Shown here: in pieces, positions 55,819 to 63,808 of the stretch
Layout of the letters: every line of letters begins with the position of its first letter
Numbering within the stretch: position 1 is the stretch's first letter
The notes under the pieces: generated by a model
Databases searched by the model: none
The model's input: only the letters and a program-made list of their open reading frames with translations
What the model was told of the DNA's origin: nothing
Made by a program: the position numbers and the translations under genes
DNA from: Serratia sarumanii
GTDB taxonomy: Bacteria; Pseudomonadota; Gammaproteobacteria; Enterobacterales; Enterobacteriaceae
DNA: 64,000 bases
Direction: 5' to 3'
NCBI RefSeq assembly: GCF_029962605.1
Contig: NZ_CP124750.1
Location: 372,001-436,000, forward strand

Positions 55819-56832
55819 TTATCCCTTCACGACGTCGCCTTTCACTCCGGCAACAATCTCGAACGAACGCAGCCGCGCCTGGTGATCGAAGATCTGGCCG
55901 TTGACCATGATCTCGTCGGCATCGGTTTCACGCAGCAGCGTTTGCAGCCCGTGGCGCACGGTTTTTTCATCGCCGACGATCGACATCCGCAGCGCCTGCT
56001 CGACGCCGTATTGCTCACCGGCGGTCCACAGCGCGTGGATGTTATCCACCGGCGGCGGCAGCGGGCCGGGCGATCCGCGGCGCAGGTTGATGAACTGCTG
56101 CTGCATCGAGCTGAACAGGAAGCGCGCATCGCTATCGCTGTCGGCGGCGATCACGTTGACGCACACCATGGCGTGCGGCTGCGCCAGCTGTTTGGACGGT
56201 TTGAAGTTTTCGCGGTACAGCTGCAGCGCCTGGAACAGCATATCCGGGGCGAAGTGCGAGGCGAAGGCGAACGGCAGGCCAAGCTGCGCCGCCAACTGCG
56301 CGCTGTAGAGGCTGGAGCCGAGCAGCCAGAGCGGCACGTGCAGCCCCTGGCCCGGCACTGCCTGCACCAGTTGGCCGGGCTGCGCGTCGCAGAAGTAGTT
56401 TTGCAGCTCCTGCACGTCGCGCGGGAAGGTATCCACATCGCCGGACAGGTGGCGGCGCAGCGCCATCATGGTGCGCTGATCGGTGCCGGGCGCGCGGCCC
56501 AGCCCCAGATCGATGCGGCCGGGGTAGAGCGACTCCAGCGTGCCGAACTGCTCGGCGATCACCAGCGGTGCATGGTTCGGCAGCATCACGCCGCCGGAGC
56601 CGAGGCGAATGCTCTGGGTGCCGGCGGCCAGATAGCCCAGCAGCACCGAGGTGGCGGCGCTGCCGATGCCGGTCATGTTGTGGTGCTCGGCCAGCCAGTA
56701 GCGCCGGTAGCCCCAGCGTTCGGCGTGCTGCGCCAAATCCAGCGAACAGTGGAAAGCGTCGCGCGCTTTGGCCCCTTGCGGGATTGGCGATAAATCCAGT
56801 ACCGACAGCGGTACGGCAGTGTTTTCAGTCAT
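55819..56832 (-). CDS. yhbW: Luciferase-like flavin-dependent monooxygenase YhbW
   Basis: A 337-residue LLM-class oxidoreductase matching E. coli YhbW (335), including [36 protein letters not shown] and the terminal [16 protein letters not shown]. The fold is a TIM barrel binding FMNH2. No substrate is known. ATG at 56832 (MTENT) is the family start; an in-frame ATG at 56844 would add four residues. Convergent with yedF, divergent from the HlyD-ABC trio. Confidence 0.92.
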   Translation of the reverse strand: MTENTAVPLSVLDLSPIPQGAKARDAFHCSLDLAQHAERWGYRRYWLAEHHNMTGIGSAATSVLLGYLAAGTQSIRLGSGGVMLPNHAPLVIAEQFGTLESLYPGRIDLGLGRAPGTDQRTMMALRRHLSGDVDTFPRDVQELQNYFCDAQPGQLVQAVPGQGLHVPLWLLGSSLYSAQLAAQLGLPFAFASHFAPDMLFQALQLYRENFKPSKQLAQPHAMVCVNVIAADSDSDARFLFSSMQQQFINLRRGSPGPLPPPVDNIHALWTAGEQYGVEQALRMSIVGDEKTVRHGLQTLLRETDADEIMVNGQIFDHQARLRSFEIVAGVKGDVVKG

Positions 56833-57012
56833 GGCATCGTCCATCAGAGAGTGGATCGCTTAAAGGGCGATTGCAGGAATCTGCATACCAAAAAGCCGAA
56901 AATGATGCTTTTTAGTGTTAAAAGCATAATCCAATTTATAGTTATAAAAGAGGAGATATGTGCTTGTGATATCCTCATGAGAGCAATGGTGTTTTTTGGA
57001 GCAATTTAAGAC

Positions 57013-57063
57013 ATGGAAATGATGATCCCCGCCCGCCGCTTACCGTTCCGGGAGCCGACATAA
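57013..57063 (+). CDS. Possible 16-codon leader ORF coupled to the HlyD gene
   Basis: ATG-GAA-ATG-ATG begins a 16-codon frame that ends TAA, and the last A of that TAA is the first base of the HlyD start (TAATG). GGAG lies 11 bases upstream of the first ATG; nearer ATGs exist at 57019 and 57022. The arrangement would couple translation of the HlyD gene to this ORF. No similarity was recognised; coincidence is possible. Confidence 0.35.
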   Translation: MEMMIPARRLPFREPT

Positions 57064-58034
57064 TGAAAAAAAAGACGCTGTTTACCCTGTTGCTGATGAT
57101 GGTGGCGATCGCATTGGCGGTCCTGTTCCGCGCGCACAATCAGGATCTGTTACTGCAGGGTGAAGTGGACGCTCCCGAAGTGATCGTCGCTTCCAAGGCG
57201 AAAGGCCGGGTGGTTGAACGCCTGATCGAACGTGGCGACGACGTGAAAAGCGGCCAGCTGATTATCCAGCTCGACAGCCCCGAACTGATGGCGCAGCTGC
57301 GTTCCGCGCAGGCCACGCGCGACGAGGCCAAGGCGCAGCTCGATCAGTCGCTGCACGGCACCCGTGAAGAGAGCATCCGCAACCTGCGCGCCAACCTGGC
57401 GCAGGCCGAAGCGCAGTACCGCAATGCGCAAAACGACTACAACCGCAACCTGAGCGTGGCCGGCAAGGGCTATATCTCGAAGTCCGAGCTGGACGCTTCG
57501 CGCCGGGCGCGCGACACCGCCTTCCAGCAGGTGCAGGCGGCCAAGGCCAACCTGGACGAAGGTATCAACGGCGACCGCGTCGAGCTGCGGCAACAATACG
57601 CGGCGGCGCTGCGGGCGGCGGAAGAGAACCTGCTGCAGATCCAGGCGCAGAGCGACGATCTGCAGGTGAAAGCGCCGGTGGACGGCGAAGTGGGGCCGAT
57701 CCCGGCCGAAGTGGGCGAGCTGCTGAACGCCGGTAGCCCGCTGGTGACGCTGATCCGGGTGCCGGACGCCTACTTCGTGTTTAACCTGCGCGAAGACATC
57801 CTGGCCCACGTGCGCAAAGGCGACAAGGTCAAGCTGCGGGTGCCGGCGCTGAAGGACAAAATGATCGACACCGAGGTGCGCTACATCGCGCCGCTGGGGG
57901 ATTACGCCACCAAACGCGCCACCCGCGCCACCGGCGACTTCGACCTGAAAACCTTCGAAGTGCGCCTGTATCCGTCACAGCCGGTGGACGGCCTGCGTCC
58001 GGGGATGAGCACCTTATGGCAATGGAAAGAGTAA
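57063..58034 (+). CDS. HlyD-family membrane fusion protein
   Basis: A 323-residue periplasmic adaptor: N-terminal TM (about 5-23), biotinyl/lipoyl half domains (about 35-75 and 205-245), a long coiled-coil hairpin (about 80-200, Ala/Glu/Arg-rich) and a beta-barrel (about 240-320). It resembles adaptors associated with ABC-2 exporters such as E. coli YhiI. It is followed, with overlap, by two ABC-2-type permeases and no ATPase. The adaptor is too short and lacks the dedicated features to be confidently CvaA. GGGAGC RBS precedes the ATG at 57063. Confidence 0.9.
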   Translation: MKKKTLFTLLLMMVAIALAVLFRAHNQDLLLQGEVDAPEVIVASKAKGRVVERLIERGDDVKSGQLIIQLDSPELMAQLRSAQATRDEAKAQLDQSLHGTREESIRNLRANLAQAEAQYRNAQNDYNRNLSVAGKGYISKSELDASRRARDTAFQQVQAAKANLDEGINGDRVELRQQYAAALRAAEENLLQIQAQSDDLQVKAPVDGEVGPIPAEVGELLNAGSPLVTLIRVPDAYFVFNLREDILAHVRKGDKVKLRVPALKDKMIDTEVRYIAPLGDYATKRATRATGDFDLKTFEVRLYPSQPVDGLRPGMSTLWQWKE

Positions 58035-59170
58035 GGGCCGGCTGGCGCTGCTTCAGTCATGCGTTCGACAAAGAGTGTCGCGTTGCCTTTCGCAGCCCGG
58101 TGGTGCACTGGCTGAGCTGGATCTTTCCGCTGATCCTGTTTGGGCTGATCAGCAGCAACTTCTCCGAAGGCACGCTGCTCGATCTGCCGGTCTCGGTGGT
58201 GGACAGCGATCACAGCCCGCTGTCCAAGTCGCTGACCCGGCGGCTGGACGCCGGGTCGCACGCCCACGTCGAGGCCTACGGCGGCGGATTGCCGGAGTCG
58301 CTGAGCCGCCTGCGCAGCGCGCAGGATTACGCGTTGCTGTACATTCCGCCGGACTTCGAGGCCAACGCGCTGTCGGGCAAACAGCCTAGCGTGGTGATGT
58401 ACTACAACGCGCTGTTCTACGGCGCCGGGCTGTACTCCACCCAGGACTTTGGCGGCCTGATGAACGAAATCAACGCCAGCACCCGCAGCATCATCGCCAC
58501 CGAGATGGGCAAATCGCTGCCGCCGCTGGCGGATGTGACGCTCTCTTACGGCAGCCTGTTCAACGCCAGCGGCAGCTATATCTATTACCAGCAGTTCGCC
58601 GCCACCATCCATCTGCTGCAGCTGTTCGCGGTGACCTGCATGATCTACGTGCTGGCGCGCAGCAAATCGCTGCTGCAGGCCAAGCCGTTCAGCCTGGCGC
58701 TGCTCGGCAAGCTGGCGCCGTACACGCTGTGTTTCACCACCCTGCTGATGGTGGAGATCGCGGCGCTGGTAGGCATCTTTGACGCCCGCGTCAGCGGTAA
58801 CCCGCTGTTTATGCTGATGATCGGCCTGTTTTACGTGATGGCAGCGCAGAGCATCGGCCTGCTGCTGTACACCTTTACCGGCAGCACCATCACCGCCTAC
58901 AGCCTGATCGGTATTTTGGTCAGTATCGCGATGACCTTCTCCGGCATGGCGGTGCCTGAGCTGTCGATGCCGCTGCCGGCGCGCATCATTTCCAACATCG
59001 AGCCGCTGACCCACGCGCTGTACGCGATGTTCGACGTGTTCCTGCGGCAGGTGCACGCCAGCGCCATTTTCAGCGTGTGTGCGCTGCTGGCGGTCTACCC
59101 GCTGGTGGCCGCGCTGCTGGTGCGCAATCGCCTGCCGGCTCGGCTGGCAAAAGAGGGGAACGCCGGATGA
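58016..59170 (+). CDS. ABC-2-type permease, first of a pair
   Basis: A 384-residue membrane protein: one N-terminal TM (about 24-46), a soluble extracytoplasmic domain (about 50-180) and a cluster of five hydrophobic segments (about 195-370). This is the ABC2_membrane_3 layout, with DLPVSVVDSDHSPLSKSLTRRLD after the first TM. Start ATG at 58016 overlaps the end of the HlyD gene (58022 is an alternative). The HlyD gene, this gene and the next overlap, so they form one operon. No Walker motifs appear, so the ATPase must be encoded elsewhere or be absent. Confidence 0.88.
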   Translation: MAMERVRAGWRCFSHAFDKECRVAFRSPVVHWLSWIFPLILFGLISSNFSEGTLLDLPVSVVDSDHSPLSKSLTRRLDAGSHAHVEAYGGGLPESLSRLRSAQDYALLYIPPDFEANALSGKQPSVVMYYNALFYGAGLYSTQDFGGLMNEINASTRSIIATEMGKSLPPLADVTLSYGSLFNASGSYIYYQQFAATIHLLQLFAVTCMIYVLARSKSLLQAKPFSLALLGKLAPYTLCFTTLLMVEIAALVGIFDARVSGNPLFMLMIGLFYVMAAQSIGLLLYTFTGSTITAYSLIGILVSIAMTFSGMAVPELSMPLPARIISNIEPLTHALYAMFDVFLRQVHASAIFSVCALLAVYPLVAALLVRNRLPARLAKEGNAG

Positions 59171-60306
59171 AGCTCTATTGGCAAACCTTCGTTAAGGTGC
59201 TGCTCGGCATGCTGGAGCGGCCGGTGTGGCTGATGCTGATCCTGTCGCTGTGCATCATGAGCATGGTGTACGCCAACCGCACGGTGTGGGATCTGCCGGT
59301 GGGGGTGGTCGATCAGGATCACAGCACCGCCAGCCGGCAGCTGATCCGCCAACTGGACGCCACCTCCAAGATAGCGATCGAAACCTACGACAGCCTGGAG
59401 CAGGCGCAGCGCGATCTCAGCTGGCGCAAGCTGTTTGCGGTGATCATCATGCCGGTGGATCTGGAGAAGAAGATCCTCAGCGGGCAGAACATCGTGGTGC
59501 CGGTGTACGGCGACGCCACCAACCGCCTGGCCAACGGCCAGATCCAACAGGACGTGGTGGCGGCCTACCAGCAGCTGCTGACGGAGTACAACAACGGGCT
59601 GCTGCTGCGCAGCGGCTTCAGCGAACGGCAGGCGCAGATACTGCTGACGCCGATACTGGGGCAAACGCTGGACGTGTTTAACCCCGGCATCAGCTTCGCG
59701 GCGATCATCTTCCCCGGCCTGCTGGTGATGCTGTTGCAGCACTCGCTGCTGATCGCCTGTATCCGCGTCAATATCGCCATGAAGAGCATGCCCGGCGGCA
59801 AGGCGCCGCTGGCGGCGCACCTCGGCGGGCTGACGGCGCTGCTGCCGATCTGGCTGTTCCTGTCGATCGTGCTGTTCGTGCTGTGGCCGTGGGTATTGGG
59901 CTATCGGCAGACGGCGAACATCGCCGAACTGCTGCTGCTGACCTTCCCGTTCCTGCTGGCGGTATTGGGGCTGGGCAAGCTGGTGACCGAGTGCCTGCGC
60001 AGCGTCGAGATGATCTACCTGACGCTGGCGTTCATCACCACGCCGATCTTCTACCTGTCCGGCACCATCTGGCCGCTGCAGTCGATGCCGGCCTGGGTGC
60101 GCGCCATCTCCTACAGCATTCCCTCCACCTGGGGCACCAAGGCGATCGCCGGCGTCAACCAGATGGGGCTGTCGCTGAACGAAGTGTGGGGCGACGTGAT
60201 GATGATGCTGGTGCTCGGCGTGGTCTACACCCTGCTGGGCTTCGGCGTGGCCTTCTTGCGCAACAGCGTGGCGCTGCGCGGGATGTTCAGGAAACGGCGG
60301 GCGTAG
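59167..60306 (+). CDS. ABC-2-type permease, second of a pair
   Basis: A 379-residue paralogue of the preceding gene. N-terminal TM (about 18-38), a soluble domain beginning DLPVGVVDQDHSTASRQLIRQLD (an echo of the first), and five C-terminal hydrophobic segments (about 175-370). The start at 59167 overlaps the previous stop (ATGA). The paralogous pair is probably a heterodimeric permease with the HlyD adaptor. Substrate and energy source unknown. A terminator follows the stop. Confidence 0.88.
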   Translation: MKLYWQTFVKVLLGMLERPVWLMLILSLCIMSMVYANRTVWDLPVGVVDQDHSTASRQLIRQLDATSKIAIETYDSLEQAQRDLSWRKLFAVIIMPVDLEKKILSGQNIVVPVYGDATNRLANGQIQQDVVAAYQQLLTEYNNGLLLRSGFSERQAQILLTPILGQTLDVFNPGISFAAIIFPGLLVMLLQHSLLIACIRVNIAMKSMPGGKAPLAAHLGGLTALLPIWLFLSIVLFVLWPWVLGYRQTANIAELLLLTFPFLLAVLGLGKLVTECLRSVEMIYLTLAFITTPIFYLSGTIWPLQSMPAWVRAISYSIPSTWGTKAIAGVNQMGLSLNEVWGDVMMMLVLGVVYTLLGFGVAFLRNSVALRGMFRKRRA

Positions 60307-60314
60307 GGAACCAA

Positions 60315-60347
60315 TAAAGGCGCCATATTCGGCGCCTTTATTATTTC
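60315..60347 (+). terminator. Terminator of the HlyD/ABC-2 operon
   Basis: TAAAGGCGCC and GGCGCCTTTA pair around ATATTC, then TTATTT. Confidence 0.85.
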
Positions 60348-60504
60348 GTATTATCGATATGTTTAAGGTTGTTTATTTAGCGGGATGTCTATTGTTATTT
60401 TTATTTAATTTCTTATATTGACTTTGGTAATTGTCATTATCGACCGGTTTAGGGAATTAATAGTTGGCGTTAGTTTTATTATAACGTGTTATTTAAAGGA
60501 TGAT
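60348..60504 (+). promoter_or_regulatory. AT-rich regulatory region of the bacteriocin-like cassette
   Basis: A very AT-rich stretch compared with the flanking GC-rich genes. A promoter-like pair, TTAATA (60457-60462) and TATAAC (60480-60485), is spaced 17 bp, and a weak Fur-like match (about 12 of 19, ending TCATTATC) lies at 60423-60441. Both are speculative. Confidence 0.35.
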
Positions 60505-60834
60505 ATGAGTATGTCAACAATAAGAGAGCTTACTTCTGATGAGATGAAACTGATTGGCGGTTGTGGTGATGGAAATAACGGCGGCGATCGTGACAGGCCA
60601 AGCAGAGGTGCACCAAACTCCTGTGCCAATCAGGTTGGAATGGGTATCATCATTGGCGCATTTACCGGTTTTTCAGGTGGCCCGCCAGGGATGATAGGTA
60701 TGGCGGTTGCCGGTGGCTTGATGGGGGCGGTCTCTTGCGCCGATAACAGCCCCGCAGGGAATAATAAGAATAACGGTGGTGCCTTGGGTGGCAATAAAAA
60801 CGCCAATAGCGTTAATGGGCAGTGTCGATGGTGA
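60505..60834 (+). CDS. Class II microcin/bacteriocin-like precursor with double-glycine leader
   Basis: A 109-residue protein. Residues 1-19 (MSMSTIRELTSDEMKLIGG) form a double-glycine leader of the colicin V/microcin type: acidic-polar start, hydrophobic residues before GG, predicted cut after G19. The 90-residue core is Gly-rich, with a 30-residue hydrophobic, Gly-patterned segment (GMGIIIGAFTG...GGLMGAVS) flanked by polar Gly/Asn runs. It has four cysteines (C20, and those in NSCANQ, VSCADN and the C-terminal GQCRW), possibly two disulfides. This resembles class II bacteriocins and unmodified microcins. RBS AAAGGA precedes the ATG; the next ATG at 60511 is possible. No C39-peptidase exporter is nearby. 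Product and activity are inferred. Confidence 0.7.
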   Translation: MSMSTIRELTSDEMKLIGGCGDGNNGGDRDRPSRGAPNSCANQVGMGIIIGAFTGFSGGPPGMIGMAVAGGLMGAVSCADNSPAGNNKNNGGALGGNKNANSVNGQCRW

Positions 60835-60876
60835 TGAGAACATCGCTTTTACCGTTTCAACAATAGAGGGTGGGTT

Positions 60877-61104
60877 ATGGCCAATAGACGTATTTTAGGC
60901 CCGCTTTGTAATATGATGGCGCTAACGTTGAGCATGTTACTTGTCTCGTTCTCCTCGCTAAGTGTTATTTCATACGGAGAACATTTGGTAGATGCGGTCA
61001 TCGCGGTTTTTACTTATTTTGGTATCAGAAGCTGCTGCCTGATGTGTGTAAGTTTATTCCATTGGTTCCACGGCGGAAATAACCGTATTCATCTTGATAA
61101 ATAA
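60877..61104 (+). CDS. Small two-TM membrane protein, candidate immunity protein
   Basis: A 75-residue protein with two hydrophobic segments (about 13-33 and 36-63), and a short hydrophilic C-terminus. It starts 42 bases after the microcin-like gene, with a good RBS (GAGGGTGGG), and shares its AT-rich composition. Small membrane proteins of about this size, for example Cvi for microcin V, immunise the producer. No sequence similarity to a known immunity protein was recognised, so the role rests on position and topology. Confidence 0.55.
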   Translation: MANRRILGPLCNMMALTLSMLLVSFSSLSVISYGEHLVDAVIAVFTYFGIRSCCLMCVSLFHWFHGGNNRIHLDK

Positions 61105-61133
61105 ACAATGCCGGCGACAGTGCGCCGCCGGCG
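61095..61133 (-). terminator. Possible terminator of ubiV
   Basis: GCCGGCG (61110-61116) pairs with CGCCGGC (61126-61132); on the minus strand it is followed by ATTGTTTATTTATC. Confidence 0.55.
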
Positions 61134-61142
61134 CTTACCTCG

Positions 61143-62021
61143 CTAAGACACCAACTCCAATCCCGCCACGCGGCGCCAGTAGCCGTTGCAGTCGGCGTGA
61201 TCGGTCAAGGCCAGCGGCTTTTCGCCGCGTTCGTTGGCGCGGAAGGCATCGATTTGCGCCAGCGTCTCGGCGCCCTGCGGCGACAGCCGCACGATGTCCA
61301 CCAGCCCCTGCATGCTCGGCAGCTCGTTGCCGAGGTTGTAGCAGTAGCCGCTCATGGTCTGAATGCCGTTGAGCACGAACACCTGTTGTTGCTCCTGCGA
61401 GCGCATCATGCGGCCCTGCGGATACTTGATGCAGCAGGTTTCGCACTCGTCCTTGCCGCGGTTCTCCGAGCGGGCGGTGAAGCAGCGCGCCGAGTAGGCC
61501 AGCGGCAGGTGGCCGTAGCTCAGCACCTCCACCTCGAAGTCGTGGCGGAACCCCAGCTCGTCGCACTGCGTCAGCAGGTTGGCCAGCCAGTCGCGCGAAA
61601 GCTCGACCGGCATGCACCAGCGCATCATGCCCTGGCGGCGCAGCAGGCGCAGGGTATAGGCGTTGTAGCAGTTCAGCGCATGGCCGGCGACGAACGGCAA
61701 TCCTCGTTCCGCCGCCATGTTCACCGCGCCCAGATCGTTGGCTTCAAACAGGAACTCGCCGTTTTCCACATAGCGTTTCAGCTCATTCAGCTCGGACGGC
61801 GCCTGCAGCAGCGCCAGCGTGGAGATCACCACCTGCTTGCCGCTGCGGGCGATTTCGCGCGCCAGCGCCAGCCAATCGCCGACCTTCATCTCGCGCCGCT
61901 TGGTGCAGACGCTCTCGCCGAGGTAAATGATGTCGGCGCTGCTCTCCGCTGCCTGTTGATAGAACGCCGCGATGTCGTTTTTCGGCCAGTAGTAGAGTAC
62001 CGGCCCCAGTGCGTATTTCAT
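61143..62021 (-). CDS. ubiV: Oxygen-independent ubiquinone hydroxylation protein UbiV
   Basis: A 292-residue U32-peptidase-family protein of the same length as E. coli UbiV (YhbV). The four cysteines that bind its 4Fe-4S cluster are conserved at C39, C180, C193 and C197 (KDECETCC). With UbiU and UbiT it carries out oxygen-independent hydroxylation in ubiquinone synthesis, using prephenate as oxygen donor. GGAGGAAAC lies in front of the ATG at 62019-62021. It follows ubiU by 11 bases on the minus strand. Confidence 0.96.
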   Translation of the reverse strand: MKYALGPVLYYWPKNDIAAFYQQAAESSADIIYLGESVCTKRREMKVGDWLALAREIARSGKQVVISTLALLQAPSELNELKRYVENGEFLFEANDLGAVNMAAERGLPFVAGHALNCYNAYTLRLLRRQGMMRWCMPVELSRDWLANLLTQCDELGFRHDFEVEVLSYGHLPLAYSARCFTARSENRGKDECETCCIKYPQGRMMRSQEQQQVFVLNGIQTMSGYCYNLGNELPSMQGLVDIVRLSPQGAETLAQIDAFRANERGEKPLALTDHADCNGYWRRVAGLELVS

Positions 62022-62032
62022 GTTTCCTCCGG

Positions 62033-63028
62033 CTACTGCCATTTGCGGTGATAGGCGCCCAGCGTGGTCTGGGTGCCCTCGGACATCGCGCCCAGCGTCT
62101 CCATCCAGGCGGCGTCGGCGCGGTAGGCGGCCGGATCGGCCTGGCAACGGTCGATCGCCTGGCGCCAGACGCGCGCCACCTGGCTGACGTAAGCCGGGCT
62201 GCGCTGGCGGCCTTCGATCTTCACCGAGGCGATGTTGGCGGCCAGCAGCTCCGGCAGCAGCTCCAGCGTATTGAGGCTGGTGGGCTCTTCCAGCGCGTGG
62301 TAGCGCACGTCGTCCACCAGATAGCGGCCCTTGCACAGCGTCGGGTAGCCGGCGTTTTCATGGTCCTGATAGCGGTCGATCAGCACGTCGTTCAGGCGCG
62401 ACTCCATGCCCTGCGGGGTTTGCTGCCAGCGCACGAACCGTGCCGGCGAACAGGCGCCGACGGTGTTCGGCGATTCGCCGGTCAGGTAGGAAGAGAGATA
62501 GCAGCGCCCCTCGGCCATGATACACAGGCTGCCGAAGGCGAACACTTCCAGCGGCACCGGGCTGGTGCGGGCCAGCTGTTTCACCTGATGCATCGACAGC
62601 ACGCGCGGCAGCACCACCCGGCCTACCTCGAAGTTGCGCTGGTAGAAACGGATCGCCTCCTCGTTGGTGGCGGAGGCCTGCACCGAAACGTGGCGCTCCA
62701 GCTGCGGGTAGCGCTGGGCGGCGTATTCCAGCATCGCCAGATCCGCCAGAATCAGCGCGTCGGCGCCCAGCTGGGCCGCCATATCCACCGCACGCTGCCA
62801 GCGGGCGTAGCCGTCGGGATGGGCGAAGGTGTTGATGGCGATATGCAGCTTGCGGCCGTGGCGATGCACGTAATCGACCGCTTCCTGCAGCTTTTTCTCG
62901 GTGAAGTTGAGGCCGGCGAAGTGGCGCGCGTTGGTATCGTCTTTCAGACCGATGTAAACGGCGTCGGCGCCGTTATCCACCGCGGCCTTCAGGGCCGGCA
63001 GGTTGCCGGCGGGACAAAGCAGCTCCAT
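62033..63028 (-). CDS. ubiU: Oxygen-independent ubiquinone hydroxylation protein UbiU
   Basis: A 331-residue U32-family protein, same length as E. coli UbiU (YhbU), with the cluster-binding cysteines C169, C176, C193 and C232. It forms a heterodimer with UbiV. The start (MELLCPAGN) matches the family exactly; the in-frame upstream start at 63109 is not supported. ubiU-ubiV form an operon, divergent from ubiT. Anaerobic induction by FNR is known in E. coli; TTGAT half sites lie in the shared intergenic region. Confidence 0.96.
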   Translation of the reverse strand: MELLCPAGNLPALKAAVDNGADAVYIGLKDDTNARHFAGLNFTEKKLQEAVDYVHRHGRKLHIAINTFAHPDGYARWQRAVDMAAQLGADALILADLAMLEYAAQRYPQLERHVSVQASATNEEAIRFYQRNFEVGRVVLPRVLSMHQVKQLARTSPVPLEVFAFGSLCIMAEGRCYLSSYLTGESPNTVGACSPARFVRWQQTPQGMESRLNDVLIDRYQDHENAGYPTLCKGRYLVDDVRYHALEEPTSLNTLELLPELLAANIASVKIEGRQRSPAYVSQVARVWRQAIDRCQADPAAYRADAAWMETLGAMSEGTQTTLGAYHRKWQ

Positions 63029-63280
63029 AGATTTATCCTGGCTTAGCCGTGCGCCCGGCCGGGCGCACGCTGTCTTTAAAGGTTGCCGACGGCGGTGTTC
63101 CGCCGGCAAACGCGAATCGGGGAGGCCATTTTAGGCAAAGGGGCGTACACAGGTTTTGATTTGGGGCAGCTTATGGCGTATTGATAAACATGGCGGTGAA
63201 ATGCACTATTTGTTGATATAGACCGCTGAAGCCGCGCGCCAGTGTGGCAAAATAGCGGTAGTCCGTATTGAAAGGAGTGG
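63029..63280. promoter_or_regulatory. Divergent ubiU / ubiT regulatory region
   Basis: About 250 bases with both promoters. FNR-like half sites TTGATAAACATGG (63181-63193) and TTGATATAGACC (about 63214) resemble TTGATnnnnATCAA only in the left half. FNR control is known for this locus in E. coli; here it is a candidate. Confidence 0.4.
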
Positions 63281-63808
63281 ATGACCGTGTTGGAACAACT
63301 ACGAGCACGCCTTGTGCGCCAGGGGCCGTCGCTGCTGCGCATCCCGCTGAAATTCACGCCGTTCGCCCTGCAGCGTCAGCTGCTGCAACAGGTGCTGAGC
63401 TGGCAGTTCCGCCAGGCGTTGGCGGATGGCGATCTGGAATTTCTCGAATCGCGCTGGCTGAAGATCGAAGTTCGCGATCTGGCGCTACAATGGTTTATGA
63501 CGGTAGAAAACGACAAACTGGTGGTCAGCCAGCACGCCGAGGCGGACGTCAGCTTCAGCGGCGACGCCAACGATCTGATCCTGATCGCGGCGCGCAAGCA
63601 AGATCCGGATACGCTGTTCTTTCAGCGTCGGCTGCAGATTGAAGGGGATACCGAATTGGGCCTGTATGTGAAAAATTTGATGGACGCTATCGAGCTGGAA
63701 AGCATGCCTGTGCCGCTGCGCATGGGGCTGTTGCAGTTGGCTGATTTTGTCGAAGCAGGGTTGCAGGAGGGCACGGCGTCGGCTTCCCGTGTGGCGGTAT
63801 CATGCTGA
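63281..63808 (+). CDS. ubiT: Ubiquinone biosynthesis accessory factor UbiT (SCP2 domain)
   Basis: A 175-residue SCP2-like lipid-binding protein (E. coli YhbT about 174), starting MTVLEQLRARLVRQGPSLLRIPLKFTP, with a hydrophobic central pocket region (VSFSGDANDLILIAA). It is required for oxygen-independent ubiquinone synthesis alongside UbiU and UbiV and probably presents the lipid intermediate. AAAGGAGTGG precedes the ATG. The next gene starts 7 bases before its stop, so translation is coupled. Confidence 0.95.
   Translation: MTVLEQLRARLVRQGPSLLRIPLKFTPFALQRQLLQQVLSWQFRQALADGDLEFLESRWLKIEVRDLALQWFMTVENDKLVVSQHAEADVSFSGDANDLILIAARKQDPDTLFFQRRLQIEGDTELGLYVKNLMDAIELESMPVPLRMGLLQLADFVEAGLQEGTASASRVAVSC

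Noticed and set aside
57063..60306. HlyD/ABC-2 trio as the microcin exporter
   Set aside because: No C39 peptidase or ATPase is encoded, a terminator separates the units, and the base composition differs. It may be only a neighbour.
60418..60504. Upstream extension of the microcin-like ORF to 60418
   Set aside because: It would add a hydrophobic 29-residue segment before the typical leader, and the AAAGGA RBS sits directly before the ATG at 60505.
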